Assembly (NCBI GenBank): GCA_003612335.1
Contig: RAYO01000028.1
Span: 1 to 62,394, forward strand
From: a bacterium 1xD42-67
GTDB lineage: Bacteria; Bacillota; Clostridia; Oscillospirales; Oscillospiraceae
DNA: 62,394 nt
Direction: 5' to 3'
Part shown: positions 52,553 to 62,339 of the stretch, in pieces
How positions within the stretch are numbered: position 1 is the first letter of the stretch
Layout of the letters: every line of letters starts with the position of its first letter
The notes under the pieces: generated by a model
What the model saw: only the letters and a program-made list of their open reading frames with translations
What the model was told of the DNA's origin: nothing
Database searches by the model: none
Position numbers and translations under genes: made by a program

Positions 52553-52629
52553 GTTTTCTGCCCGCGAAATGCGGGTTGAAATAAATTATTTAACAGCAGG
52601 GTGAGACCTGCAGAAAGGAGCATTGGACC

Positions 52630-53166
52630 ATGTTGAAAATGATTATCACGGAAGCTGTCGTGTCCAAGGGCTATGACAACGCACCTGGGATCCGTTTCTT
52701 TGACAGCGAGGGTGGCGGTCAGATTGCCAACTTCCGCATCGGGAAACGGGTCTATGACAGCAAGGCGGCGGACAACCACCGCTGGCTCAATTTCAGCGTC
52801 AAAGCATTTGGGGACATATGCGAGCGTATTAAGCGCATGAAGCTCAAGGAGGGCTCATGCATTAATATCGTTGCCCGCTATGACGAGGAAACCTGGGATG
52901 TCAAGGGCACCGGCGAGACCCGGACGGGCACCGTCCTATACTTGGACGAGATCGAGTATGCCAGCAGCGGAAGTGGCCAGAAAAGTGGTCAGAACAATTC
53001 TGGCGGCTCCGCTCAGCAGAATGCTGGTGGTCCGCCTGCATCCCAAGGCCAGCAGCCGTACCCGCAGGGGCCGCAGCCTCAGCAGGGGCCGCAGCCTGCT
53101 GAGCCCATGCCCGGTGGATTCACTGGGTTTGAGGGCTTTGGTGGTGCGGAGAACCCCTTCTTCTAA
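52630..53166 (+). CDS. ssb: Single-stranded DNA-binding protein
   Basis: 178 aa, ATG 52630 after AAAGGAG. The N-terminal 115 residues fit an SSB OB fold (IANFRIGKRVYDSK...RWLNFSVKAFGDICERI...LKEGSCINIVAR...DVKGTGETRTGTVLYLDEIEY). A Gly/Gln/Pro-rich linker follows and the protein ends GGAENPFF, an acidic-hydrophobic tip in place of the usual DDDIPF. It protects single strands during replication or transfer and can recruit partners. First gene of the leader-10 operon. Confidence 0.87.
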   Translation: MLKMIITEAVVSKGYDNAPGIRFFDSEGGGQIANFRIGKRVYDSKAADNHRWLNFSVKAFGDICERIKRMKLKEGSCINIVARYDEETWDVKGTGETRTGTVLYLDEIEYASSGSGQKSGQNNSGGSAQQNAGGPPASQGQQPYPQGPQPQQGPQPAEPMPGGFTGFEGFGGAENPFF

Positions 53167-53203
53167 AATAGCTTCCTGTAGAAATTCAATGAATACCAGG
53201 CGT

Positions 53204-53254
53204 AAAAGGCGCACAGTTCGTGGAAACACATCCGCGTTCTGTGCGCCTTTTTTT
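53204..53254 (+). terminator. Terminator after the SSB gene
   Basis: AAAAGGCGCACAG pairs with CTGTGCGCCTTTT, loop of about 22 nt, then T-run. It lies between the SSB gene and the rest of the operon. Confidence 0.8.
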
Positions 53255-53274
53255 GCGTTTAAGGGGGGATGCAT

Positions 53275-53655
53275 TTGCGAAACCAGGCATTTCAAACAAG
53301 GGCCAATACAGAAAAGGAAAGGAAGCTGGAAATTGTATTGAGGCAGCTTACTGCAGATCATCTGACAGCCCAGCAACGGCAGTTGATCCGCCAAGCAATA
53401 GGTTGCCGGGAACAGTACAGTATTCAGCTGTGCCAGGACATCGGGCCACTCTCGGATGCTGCTGTTACAGGGAATGGTCAACCCATCATTCGCTGGATTT
53501 TCGGCAATGCCGAGGCAAATGCGAGTGATCCGGCTGCCGTTCTGATCCGCACCCCTATTCAAGGAGGAATGTCGAACACAGTTTATATTTATCTACCGAT
53601 GCCAAGGGAGGAAAAAAAGGATGACACCCGACAAAAAGAACCATTTGCTCAATGA
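53275..53655 (+). CDS. Hypothetical protein, 126 aa
   Basis: TTG 53275 with AAGGGGGG six to seven bases upstream (ATG 53269 would touch it). Helical basic N-terminus, then strands. Overlaps the following gene by 35 bases. Not recognised. Confidence 0.6.
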   Translation: MRNQAFQTRANTEKERKLEIVLRQLTADHLTAQQRQLIRQAIGCREQYSIQLCQDIGPLSDAAVTGNGQPIIRWIFGNAEANASDPAAVLIRTPIQGGMSNTVYIYLPMPREEKKDDTRQKEPFAQ

Positions 53656-54370
53656 TGTATTTATGGTAATTATGCTTCTGGCAGTACTGCTGACCATTAT
53701 CCGGCTCTGGCCAATTCTGCTGCTGTTGCTGATTGGCTTGGTTGGCTATGCGCTGTGGGTACTTTTCCAAGTGACTAAGCAGCCAGTCAAACCCGAGCTG
53801 GTTCCACTGCCTATGCTGTCTGCGCCAGTATCTGAGCAATCGATGCTGACTGCGGCATTTAGCCTATTGCAACGCCGTATTTCAGAGCAGGTGAGCGCTC
53901 AGTACCCGAATGCCCGCTGGGTATGGAACATGTCGAACGCCTTTAATCAATTTGCGACTGGGCAGGACTTGGTCATCTTATTGAATGGCGCTGGTGGGTA
54001 TCGAAAAGCTACGGTGCAAATTAGGGACTTACAATTTGTGGGATTAATTTACCACACTATACCTAACACAGAGCCTCAGAGCGAACCGGCCCAAAACGAT
54101 CCTTTGGGTCAAGGTGGAGGACCAGCAGAATCGGAAACTGTGGACTATGGGTTGCTGTCCTTTGAATGGGTAGAAGCCAATATGCAGCGTTTGAACGCAC
54201 TGAGCAACGAGGCGATTGCTGCTGGACAAACCGGATTCCGTATCCCGGCAGAAGAATTGCCTCACGGTGACAGTTGGCCAGCACTATGTGTTGAACTGGT
54301 TCGTAATGGATTTGCGGCGGCAGAGCCAAAGGCTGACGGGATCCATACAAAAATTAAAACCATCGAATAA
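53621..54370 (+). CDS. Membrane-anchored hypothetical protein, 249 aa
   Basis: ATG 53621 after GGGAGG. Two adjoining hydrophobic segments at about 13-30 and 31-50 (VIMLLAVLLTI, PILLLLLIGLVGYALWVLF) anchor a soluble C-terminal domain. It may be the membrane partner of the AAA+/VWA pair that follows. Confidence 0.7.
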   Translation: MTPDKKNHLLNDVFMVIMLLAVLLTIIRLWPILLLLLIGLVGYALWVLFQVTKQPVKPELVPLPMLSAPVSEQSMLTAAFSLLQRRISEQVSAQYPNARWVWNMSNAFNQFATGQDLVILLNGAGGYRKATVQIRDLQFVGLIYHTIPNTEPQSEPAQNDPLGQGGGPAESETVDYGLLSFEWVEANMQRLNALSNEAIAAGQTGFRIPAEELPHGDSWPALCVELVRNGFAAAEPKADGIHTKIKTIE

Positions 54371-54384
54371 GGAGAGTGATTGCA

Positions 54385-56247
54385 ATGAGCTCGAAACTAT
54401 TTACATTCAACCGCAGTCTGCCTGCCCCTTTCAACAAGGTGGGCAAGAAAGTCAAGGTGTCATCCACCTACGGAGACGGTACGGAAGCCACGTTGAGCAC
54501 TACAGTCGTAAAAGCGGTGTTGGCGTTCTGCGCCTGTAAAGATGGCGATAGGCCCGGCGCTGTTGGTACCTGCGGGCAAAAGGGCGTGGCGGAGTACAAA
54601 TCAGCCGCTGGAGCGGATGCGTACCACCTGGCGGTCTACGATCCGACCAACGGTTCTGTGCTGGCCAGCAAGTATGACAGCAGCACGGAGATGATGGAGA
54701 CGTATTCTACAGGTAAAACCGGTCAGGACGGTGCTGCCATTTTGCTGGCTATGATCCCGGCCCTCATGGCGGACAAGGAATTTAAAGAGACTTTGGATGC
54801 TTTCATGGTCGAATACCGGGATTCCTTTTCCAATTTAAGCAAGGCCACGGATCTGATGGCAATCCTTTGCGACAACGCCTACCGCCGTGTAAATGACAAA
54901 ACCTGTTCAGCCCATCTGCCCGTCACTATCGACAACTCGGGCAATGTAATGCGGGTTTCCCAAACTCACTTGGATTCTGGCAGCTTTAGGCCGGATCAGG
55001 TGTTTGCGGGGGAGTTTACTATCCTGGCCCATACTGGCGCTCCGATTATTTTGGAGCACGCGGAAGCAGTTCCTCACAGTGATTTTGTCGGCAAATATAC
55101 TTTGAGTCCTGGACGTGTCCTCTCCGCTCGTGAACAGGCCCTGGTTCCCGTTTTGGAGCCGTGGTATGTTCTGCCGGAGGAAGTGGTCAGTATTTGCACT
55201 CACGCACTCAAATCTACGGAAAAGGCCTTGCCCATGCGCAATTTCCTGCTCCGCGGCCCAGCCGGTACTGGCAAGACCGAAGGGGCGAAGGCGATTGCCG
55301 CAGGCTTAAACCTGCCCTATATGAAGTACACCTGCTCGGCCAATACCGAGGTGTATGACTTTATTGGCCAGGTATTCCCGGATACTGACGGCCCTTCTAC
55401 CGGGGACGCTAATCTAGATCGGGAACGGCAGGAATTGACAGAGATGGGTGGTATCACCTATGAGAATGTCAAAAAGATCATGGGACTGCCCGATCTGGAT
55501 GACATGGATTACGACCCGGAGGGTACTTATCAACAGTTGACCGGCCGTACCAAGCCCGGAGCTACTTCACAGGACTGCATGGCGGAGGTCATGTGCCAGG
55601 TCACAAACAAAATCCAGCAGCTGTGCAAGGTCGATCCCGAGACGGCCAGCGCTGGACAGACTTACACCTATATAGAGACGGATTTTATCCGCGCCCTGAA
55701 GTATGGCTATCTGGTGGAGATCCAAGAGCCTACAACAATCATGCAGCCCGGTGTGTTGGTAGGCCTGAACTCCCTGCTGGAGCAGAATGGTACCATCACC
55801 TTGCCTACCGGTGAGGTCATCCGGCGGCACCCAGACGCTGTGGTGGTTGTGACCACCAATGTCAGCTATGAGGGCTGCCGTGGCATGAACCAGTCGGTAC
55901 TGGACCGCATGAATCTCACTCAGGACATCGAGCTGCCAACTCCGGAGATTATGGCCCAGCGGGCCATGAGTATTACAGGCTGTGAGGACGACTACCAAAT
56001 CAGCCGTATGGTGCAGGTGGTAAATGATATGTCCGACTTCTGCCGCAAAAATGGGATATCTGATGGCAGCTGCGGTATGCGCAGCCTGATCGACTGGGTG
56101 ATGAGCGCCGAGATCACTGGCGACCCCTATACCTCGGCTCTGTATACCATCATCAGCAAGGCTACTGCGGACGAGGAGGACAGAGAGGCCATCATCACTT
56201 CGGTTTTGGAGCCCATCTTTCCTCCAATGCAGAAAAAGGCGGTCTGA
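54385..56247 (+). CDS. MoxR/CobS-like AAA+ ATPase
   Basis: 620 aa from ATG 54385 after GGAGAG. A 270-residue N-terminal region precedes the AAA+ core: Walker A GPAGTGKTE at about 291-299, Walker B-like GVLVGLNSLLEQNG, sensor VVVVTTNVSYEGCRGMNQSVLDRM. MoxR-type ATPases work as rings with a VWA-domain partner to remodel or insert metal into targets (RavA/ViaA, NorQ/NorD, CobS/CobT). The next gene encodes exactly such a partner. Phages and large plasmids carry similar pairs with unknown targets. Confidence 0.88.
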   Translation: MSSKLFTFNRSLPAPFNKVGKKVKVSSTYGDGTEATLSTTVVKAVLAFCACKDGDRPGAVGTCGQKGVAEYKSAAGADAYHLAVYDPTNGSVLASKYDSSTEMMETYSTGKTGQDGAAILLAMIPALMADKEFKETLDAFMVEYRDSFSNLSKATDLMAILCDNAYRRVNDKTCSAHLPVTIDNSGNVMRVSQTHLDSGSFRPDQVFAGEFTILAHTGAPIILEHAEAVPHSDFVGKYTLSPGRVLSAREQALVPVLEPWYVLPEEVVSICTHALKSTEKALPMRNFLLRGPAGTGKTEGAKAIAAGLNLPYMKYTCSANTEVYDFIGQVFPDTDGPSTGDANLDRERQELTEMGGITYENVKKIMGLPDLDDMDYDPEGTYQQLTGRTKPGATSQDCMAEVMCQVTNKIQQLCKVDPETASAGQTYTYIETDFIRALKYGYLVEIQEPTTIMQPGVLVGLNSLLEQNGTITLPTGEVIRRHPDAVVVVTTNVSYEGCRGMNQSVLDRMNLTQDIELPTPEIMAQRAMSITGCEDDYQISRMVQVVNDMSDFCRKNGISDGSCGMRSLIDWVMSAEITGDPYTSALYTIISKATADEEDREAIITSVLEPIFPPMQKKAV

Positions 56248-56285
56248 TCCACACATCACAAATATAGAAGGGAGGTTCATTACTC

Positions 56286-58574
56286 TTGGCAAGAGTGAAT
56301 CACAAAAAAATCAAGCAACTCATTGCGCAGAAACAGAAAACCATTACTGACCGTCAGTTTTTTGTGTCCCGGGCCCTGGCCGCCCACTTCGAGGACATCG
56401 CCGCCGCCCAGACCAGACGCTACGGCTACCGGCGGCGGGTCAGGGTTCGCATTGTCTGGAAACCCAAGGAACCGGACTCCGCCAAAACGAACAATGGGCT
56501 GATCTGGATCAATGCTGGCCATCCCAGTGTGACCAGGCACAAAACCCGTCAGGCCCGGTATGAGCAGGTGTGCGGTATGTTTGCCCATGAGTTGGGGCAT
56601 GTCCTCTATACTGATTTCCTTGGCACACAGACCTATCACCGGTTTCAGGAGACGGGCAAATGGTATCCTGAAGCACCGGCGTTGCGTAATGCCAGTGATC
56701 GGCGCGCTGAAACGGAGTATTTAGAACTGCTTCAAAGCGATCTGAAGAGTCAGGAGGCGCTGCAGTACATCAGCCACGATATTCTCAATGTTTTGGAGGA
56801 CGGCTACATCGAGCAGCGAATGATCACAGATTATCCCGGTATCCTGGGCGCAAATTTGCAAATCATGCGGGACGCCTCTTTCGAGGAACTGCCCACTGTT
56901 ACTCAGATGGCAGAGCAGGAGGAGGAAGGAAGCCATATTTGGATGACCATTCTCCAGTGCATCCTCGCCTACATGAAATGGGGGAAGATCAAGTATGGGG
57001 AAACGCCGCTCACCGATGAGCGCATTCAAGTGGTTTTCTCCCTGCTTGGCGACCTGGACAAAGCCCTGGTAAGCCAGGATTTTCGGGACAGGTGCCGCAT
57101 CGCGAATACCATACTGATCCGCTGTTGGCAGTATATCAAAGATTTTGTTGATCTCTGCAAGGATATGGCGGAACAAGCGGCAGCAGGCGGTGGTGAAGGC
57201 AGCACGGCAGGTATGGTCCAACAGATGCTTTCAGCTTTGGCGGGCAGCAGTACAGAGGGGGCCGGCGAAACAGCGCCAGTTCCTGCGAATGCAGCATCTG
57301 ATGCAGACGGCGGCGCCCCTACGGCCAGTGCTCGTGCAGCTACAGCTCAGTTGGCAGCCGATACCGCTGAGGAGCAATCGGAAGAAGAATCTGAGTCTGG
57401 TCCTGCGGCAGACGCTGGGGAAGAAGAAAGTGGAGCCCCGCCTGAGCAGGAGGCCGCTGCCGCAGCTATGGAAGACTCAGAAACGGAGGGGATGCCTATG
57501 GAAGGGCAGGCCCCACCTGGCGCCAGTCAGCCGGTTTCTGAACAGGAGACTGGCCGCATCCCCTTAACAGACACCGACACGCTTTTTGCCCCCGAAGGCG
57601 GTACAACAGAGCGGGACGATGACTACAAAGGGACGGGATATTCAGGGGCCGCATCCGATATCCAGCGGATTTTGGAAAAAGTCGCTGAGGACAGCGTCTG
57701 CACAGAGTTGGAGCGCCAACGCACGAAGGAACTGACCGAATTGGCTCAGAGCATTTCCTACGGAAACATTCATGATGGGGTCAGTATGACAGTCCACCGG
57801 ATCGCGGAAGTGGATGATGAGCTGAAGGAGCAGTATCAGGAGGTTTCCGGCGACCTGCTCCATATCTCAAAGCAGCTCCAGAAATCAGTTTTACAGCAGA
57901 TGCATGACAGCCGCCGGGGCGGGAAGCAGACAGGTCTTCTTATGGGCCGCCGGCTGGATATCCACGCCTTGAGCCGCAACGATGGACGTGTCTTCTATAA
58001 AAACGCGCTGCCCAATGAGATTCCGGCCCTCTCTGTGGGGCTGCTTCTGGACGAATCAGGCAGCATGTCCAGCTGTGACCGGGCTACCTATGCCCGCGCC
58101 ACCGCAATTATCCTGTATGATTTCTGCCACGCTCTGGGCATCCCCATTATGGTCTACGGACATTCCGCCAGCGGAGGTGTCGATCTCTACTCCTATGCGG
58201 AGTTTGACGCTATTGACCAGAATGACCGTTATCGCCTGATGGATATTTCCGCCCGCAGTAATAACCGGGACGGCGCCGCCTTACGTTATGTGGCGGAGCG
58301 GCTGGCTAGGCGGACTGAGGATGTAAAGCTGCTGATGACGGTATCTGATGGACAGCCGGCTGACAGTGGCTACTATGGTAGTGCTGCGGAGGAGGACCTG
58401 CGCGGCGTAAAGCAGGAGTATCAACGCAAAGGCATCCTTTTCGTGGCTGCTGCTATCGGAAACGATAAGGAGAACATTGAACGGATCTACGGTGACAGTT
58501 TTTTGGACATCAGTGATCTGAACAAGTTGCCGGTCAAACTGGCCGGTATCATCAAGCGGTTCATCCGCTTATAA
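56286..58574 (+). CDS. CobT/VWA-like protein with an HELGH metal motif
   Basis: 762 aa, start TTG 56286 after GGGAGG. An N-terminal domain has CGMFAHELGHVLYTDF (about 95-110), a zinc-metallopeptidase-type HExxH. A helical part follows, then a low-complexity Ala/Glu/Pro linker (about 300-450) and a C-terminal von Willebrand A domain with MIDAS motif LLDESGSMSS (about 585-594) and later VSDGQPADSG. The VWA domain should bind the MoxR-like ATPase encoded just upstream. Linker and order recall CobT. The HExxH could be structural or catalytic; which is unknown. Confidence 0.87.
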   Translation: MARVNHKKIKQLIAQKQKTITDRQFFVSRALAAHFEDIAAAQTRRYGYRRRVRVRIVWKPKEPDSAKTNNGLIWINAGHPSVTRHKTRQARYEQVCGMFAHELGHVLYTDFLGTQTYHRFQETGKWYPEAPALRNASDRRAETEYLELLQSDLKSQEALQYISHDILNVLEDGYIEQRMITDYPGILGANLQIMRDASFEELPTVTQMAEQEEEGSHIWMTILQCILAYMKWGKIKYGETPLTDERIQVVFSLLGDLDKALVSQDFRDRCRIANTILIRCWQYIKDFVDLCKDMAEQAAAGGGEGSTAGMVQQMLSALAGSSTEGAGETAPVPANAASDADGGAPTASARAATAQLAADTAEEQSEEESESGPAADAGEEESGAPPEQEAAAAAMEDSETEGMPMEGQAPPGASQPVSEQETGRIPLTDTDTLFAPEGGTTERDDDYKGTGYSGAASDIQRILEKVAEDSVCTELERQRTKELTELAQSISYGNIHDGVSMTVHRIAEVDDELKEQYQEVSGDLLHISKQLQKSVLQQMHDSRRGGKQTGLLMGRRLDIHALSRNDGRVFYKNALPNEIPALSVGLLLDESGSMSSCDRATYARATAIILYDFCHALGIPIMVYGHSASGGVDLYSYAEFDAIDQNDRYRLMDISARSNNRDGAALRYVAERLARRTEDVKLLMTVSDGQPADSGYYGSAAEEDLRGVKQEYQRKGILFVAAAIGNDKENIERIYGDSFLDISDLNKLPVKLAGIIKRFIRL

Positions 58575-58643
58575 GCAGTACAGGGCAAGGCCAATTTTAT
58601 GGTCTTGCCCTGCCGTTTTTAAAACATCAAAAGGAGGAGCAAC

Positions 58644-59183
58644 ATGACCTTTACTGAGAGAAATGAGATCTTTATGGATAATGCAGACATGATCCGCCGG
58701 GTAATGCGGCGCAACTGGCCGCTCATCTGTGCTATGCGGCTGGACTGGGACGATGTCTATCAGGAGCTGGCTATTGCAGCACTGAACGCCATCGACACGT
58801 TCGACCCTATGCGGTCGGAGTGCATCCAGGCCCATATCTGGATGAAGCTCCAGTATGCTGTGCTGACCATCAAGCGGCAGTATCGGCCCTGTGGGCTCAC
58901 TGGCTATGGCCGCCAGCCGCGGCCTGTTGTGGTATCCCTGGAACAATCGGAAGGGATGGAGCGGTTCCTTGCTACGGAACCCGCAAAGGAAAGCCAGGAA
59001 CTGTCGCCAGCCATGCGTCAGGCCCTGTCCCGCCTGGATAAAGAGGAGCGCGAGGCGGTTATTCGCTATTTGAACGATCAGGAATCAAAGCGTGAGCGCA
59101 CGGTTAAGACCGCGCTGGATAAGGTCAGGGTTTATTACTTGGCCGCCAGCCCCGGGCCCCAGTGTGCTGTGGGTACTTGGTAA
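58644..59183 (+). CDS. Sigma-70-like factor, 179 aa
   Basis: ATG 58644 after AAGGAGGAG. Residues 5-90 resemble sigma region 2: NADMIRRVMRRNWPLICAMRLDWDDVYQELAIAALNAIDTFDP. The C-terminal part (LSRLDKEEREAVIRYL) is shorter than a normal region 4, and the family is close to phage sigma-like regulators. It may direct host RNA polymerase to element promoters. Because the visible promoters are of the housekeeping type, its target is unknown. Confidence 0.75.
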   Translation: MTFTERNEIFMDNADMIRRVMRRNWPLICAMRLDWDDVYQELAIAALNAIDTFDPMRSECIQAHIWMKLQYAVLTIKRQYRPCGLTGYGRQPRPVVVSLEQSEGMERFLATEPAKESQELSPAMRQALSRLDKEEREAVIRYLNDQESKRERTVKTALDKVRVYYLAASPGPQCAVGTW

Positions 59184-59218
59184 AATACAACAATATAAAC
59201 AAACAGGAGGTTATTATT

Positions 59219-60451
59219 ATGTCGGAAACTATCGTCAATGCATCTGCGGTTTCTTTGAAAGACTATATTATTGATTTGAGCGGCGCCCAGCAAAAGCCTT
59301 CTGTGACCTATGAGGTAGTGCTGGAGAACAACACTGACTTCATCCTGCGGCGTCAGACCCAGAAAGTGTGCAGGGAACTGGTGATTTTGGTCAGCCAGGG
59401 CCTCTATTATATCCGCGACTGCAAAAGTGGGGTCATTGACCCGGTGACCACCGGGAATCTGCGTTCTTTCCTGCGAGATTTGAAGGATAACTACATTGAC
59501 CTCAAACAGGTGAATTGGATCGGCGCACTGTTTAAGGAGTCTGTCGATTTTATTGCTACTGTGACGGGGGACGCGGTCCTTTCGGATATGTGCAGGCATA
59601 ATGTGCCTATCAGCGTTGAGGAGCCGCAAAAGTATGTGCAGTACTGGGAGCAGAATAAGCGCCTTTTCACTCGAATAGCGCAGTTGTTCCCTGCGCAGAC
59701 GACCGTCAACGGAAAGTATCAGAACTGCATTCCTGCTATTTTCTGGATCGAGAAGCAATATGGCGCAAATGAGGCGATGTATTTTGCCGAGCAACTGGTA
59801 CGCTCTGGGGTGCGGGACATCAGATTTGACCCAGCTTACTGTTATCCCCCAACACAATCCCCACATTTTCTTACCAAGATCATGGAATCCGAGTACAACA
59901 TCAATCTGCGCCGGTTTATCGACTATATCTGCTTTGACCTATACCGTCAGGGCTATGGAGATGTAACCGACACATTTTTCCAGGAGTACCTGGACTATCT
60001 CTCCATGCAAAAGAAGTTCTACGGAAAGGTTAAGGAGAAATATCCAGAGCATTTCAAGACCGCCCACGATGTCATGGCCCTAAAAACCAATTTGGCCAAG
60101 ATCGCTGAACAATGTCAGAACTTTGCCGAACAGGCGGAGATGGTCAAGGATTTGGAGTTCAGCGCCCAGGGCTACAGCATTGTGGTGCCAACTGAACCCA
60201 GGGAATTAGCGGACGAGGGGATCAACCTCAGCCACTGCGTGGGTGACTACATTGACCGCGTCGCCTCTGGTGAGTGTCATATCCTGTTCCTGCGGCGCAG
60301 AAATGCGCCTGAACAGTCACTGGTGACACTGCAGCTGAGTGGGAGGAGCATCTGCCAGGCACAAGGCGCAAACCGCCGTGCCATTACCCAGTCTGAGCGG
60401 AAGTTCCTCACCTACTGGGCCCGCGAGAAACAAATTGAAATCGCAGTCTAA
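59219..60451 (+). CDS. PcfJ-like protein, 410 aa
   Basis: ATG 59219 after CAGGAGG. The C-terminal 95 residues read VPTEPRELADEGINLSHCVGDYIDRV...ILFLRRRNAPEQSLVTLQLSG...QGANRRAI, the PcfJ signature known from the pCF10 plasmid and many mobile elements. The remainder is helical. PcfJ function is not well established. With SSB, AAA+ and sigma-like genes it forms a conserved-looking mobile element core. Confidence 0.85.
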   Translation: MSETIVNASAVSLKDYIIDLSGAQQKPSVTYEVVLENNTDFILRRQTQKVCRELVILVSQGLYYIRDCKSGVIDPVTTGNLRSFLRDLKDNYIDLKQVNWIGALFKESVDFIATVTGDAVLSDMCRHNVPISVEEPQKYVQYWEQNKRLFTRIAQLFPAQTTVNGKYQNCIPAIFWIEKQYGANEAMYFAEQLVRSGVRDIRFDPAYCYPPTQSPHFLTKIMESEYNINLRRFIDYICFDLYRQGYGDVTDTFFQEYLDYLSMQKKFYGKVKEKYPEHFKTAHDVMALKTNLAKIAEQCQNFAEQAEMVKDLEFSAQGYSIVVPTEPRELADEGINLSHCVGDYIDRVASGECHILFLRRRNAPEQSLVTLQLSGRSICQAQGANRRAITQSERKFLTYWAREKQIEIAV

Positions 60452-60477
60452 AAAAATGAAAGTGAGTTGACTCTACT

Positions 60478-61584
60478 ATGAAAGCAATCAGTATCGGGAC
60501 CCGATATGAGATCTACAATGACACCCTGAAAGCCTATGACGCGCTCCCGGCGAAAACCTACACGGTACGCTTTGCGCAGATGTCTGGGTTCTATCTGGAG
60601 GAGCGCACTGACCTGGCCGTGAGGGAGAAGGTCTATGGCGTGCATACGGAGAAGGCTGAGAAGGTGCTGAAGTCCTTTGCCCTGTTTGAGCGGAGCATGG
60701 GCGTTATCCTGAGCGGCGATAAAGGGATTGGGAAATCGCTCTTTGCCCGCTGCCTGTGTGGGCAGGCGGTTTCCGCCGGATACCCGGTCATCATTGTTGA
60801 CCAGTTTATCCCTGGCATCGCTACTTATATTGAGGCCATTGAGCAGGAAGCTGTGTTCCTGTTCGATGAGTTCGACAAGACCTTCGGTGACATCCGCACT
60901 GGTGAGAATGAGGCCAACCCGCAGTCCGGACTGCTCAGCTTGTTTGATGGCACCTCCAATGGCAAAAAACTCTTTGTCATCACCTGCAACAGTCTATACC
61001 GGCTGAACGATTACCTGGTCAACAGGCCGGGAAGGTTCCACTATCACTTCCGGTTCGATTATCCGACCCCGGAGGAGGTTCGGGAATATCTCACCGATAA
61101 ACTGAGCGGCCAGTATCAGGCGGAAATCGAAAAAGTGATCCTTTTTTCCAAGAAGGTATCTCTCAACTATGACTGCTTGCGGGCTATCGCATTCGAGCTC
61201 AACCTGGGGGAGCCCTTTGAGAAGGCGATTTTGGATCTGAACATCATAAACACGGAGGCGGAGAAATACAACATCACGCTGCATTTGAAAAATGGGGATA
61301 CTATGACCGCCAAAAAAGAGCAACTGGATCTTTTCGACACAGAAAGCAATATTTGTATCTATCTGTGGGATGAAAAGAACCAAAACGGCATCCATGCTAT
61401 GTTCAATCCTACGGACTGTATTTATGATACCAGCCGAGGTGCGTTGACTCTATCCGGGGACCGTATCACCCTGACCCCAGAGGGCACAGCCGATGAACGC
61501 AAGGCGGCAAAAGAAAATCTGGTGCCGGCATATATGGTAATTGCACGTTCGGCGATCCGGAACATTCACTATTCGACCGTCTAA
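60478..61584 (+). CDS. AAA+ ATPase with a sliding-clamp-binding-like motif, 368 aa
   Basis: ATG 60478. Walker A SGDKGIGKSLFA (about 79-90), Walker B VFLFDEFDKTF (about 125-135), sensor 1 LFVITCNSL and arginine-finger-like NRPGRFHYHF identify an AAA+ protein of the BCS1/DnaC-like type. The C-terminal region contains KKEQLDLFDTESN: QLDLF is the exact consensus for binding the bacterial sliding clamp, followed by a 70-residue strand-rich domain. It may act in loading or unloading replication proteins. Last gene of the leader-10 operon. Confidence 0.85.
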   Translation: MKAISIGTRYEIYNDTLKAYDALPAKTYTVRFAQMSGFYLEERTDLAVREKVYGVHTEKAEKVLKSFALFERSMGVILSGDKGIGKSLFARCLCGQAVSAGYPVIIVDQFIPGIATYIEAIEQEAVFLFDEFDKTFGDIRTGENEANPQSGLLSLFDGTSNGKKLFVITCNSLYRLNDYLVNRPGRFHYHFRFDYPTPEEVREYLTDKLSGQYQAEIEKVILFSKKVSLNYDCLRAIAFELNLGEPFEKAILDLNIINTEAEKYNITLHLKNGDTMTAKKEQLDLFDTESNICIYLWDEKNQNGIHAMFNPTDCIYDTSRGALTLSGDRITLTPEGTADERKAAKENLVPAYMVIARSAIRNIHYSTV

Positions 61585-61693
61585 AACTGATGTTTGGGGA
61601 CTAAGGGCGAAAAGCCTGCTTCCTCATAATATTCAATGGTCAGTCGGTCGTTGAGCCAAAGCATTCATGATCTGACAGCATAATTAGCTGATA

Positions 61694-61729
61694 GCAGCGG
61701 GAAGGGGGCGAAAGCTTTCTTCCCGTTGC
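61694..61729 (+). terminator. Hairpin downstream of the AAA+ gene
   Basis: GCAGCGGGAAG pairs with CTTCCCGTTGC with one wobble; no U-run. It is the only structure seen in the 170 bp between 61584 and 61757. Confidence 0.5.
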
Positions 61730-61756
61730 TCATTTAATGAGGAAGGCTAGAAAAAA

Positions 61757-62161
61757 ATGGATACTATTCAGACGAAGCACCAGGAGAGAGATCAAGAGCT
61801 TTTTGCTAAAGCGGTGAAGGAAATTATTTATAGATCCTGTAGCAGCATCTGGTTTCATGAGGCTATGGAGTACGGACTAAACAGAATCGAAGCGGAAGAA
61901 ATATGGAAAAGGGCCAAAGAGTACTGCAAGGAATATGACACGCCAAGCGGCCATTTGTGGTCGGCCCTAGATAAATTTATTTATCATTATGTGAAACTGG
62001 GGTATAAATGGGCTTTCTGTCATGATGATCTCAGAAACACAAATAACAACATCCTCTTCACGCGCGGAAAGGAGTCTCTGCTCGCAATAGCAGAATACGA
62101 AACTGTTAATGGTCAAATTACAATCGTTGGATATGGTGTCAAACCCATATCAAATGAATAA
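61757..62161 (+). CDS. Hypothetical protein, 134 aa
   Basis: ATG 61757, spaced after AGGAAGG. Helical N-terminal 80 residues with Trp/Tyr (HLWSALDKFIYHYVKLGYKW), then two strands. Not recognised. Confidence 0.64.
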   Translation: MDTIQTKHQERDQELFAKAVKEIIYRSCSSIWFHEAMEYGLNRIEAEEIWKRAKEYCKEYDTPSGHLWSALDKFIYHYVKLGYKWAFCHDDLRNTNNNILFTRGKESLLAIAEYETVNGQITIVGYGVKPISNE

Positions 62162-62174
62162 GGAGGCAGTACAT

Positions 62175-62339
62175 ATGACATTCAAAGAATTGTTCCAGAC
62201 TGGCCAGTGTTCCATCAGCGCCATTGACGCATGGAGCGAGATCTGGCATGGGAGAGCAGGCATGGCGCAATCCCTTCAGGCTTTTTTAGGGCTGAGCGAT
62301 GAAGAGTACCATGTTTGGCTAGTGCTTTGTAAAGTCTAA
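62175..62339 (+). CDS. Small protein, 54 aa, ending inside the right terminal repeat
   Basis: ATG 62175 follows AAGGAGG and the preceding stop by 13 bases. MTFKELFQTGQCSISAIDAW is followed by a second helix (GLSDEEYHVWLVLCKV). The last six codons and stop lie in the terminal repeat (62320-). The left repeat copy holds no matching gene, so the repeat captured only this gene's 3' end. Not recognised, but DEEYHxWL-type small proteins recur in clostridial elements. Confidence 0.65.
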   Translation: MTFKELFQTGQCSISAIDAWSEIWHGRAGMAQSLQAFLGLSDEEYHVWLVLCKV

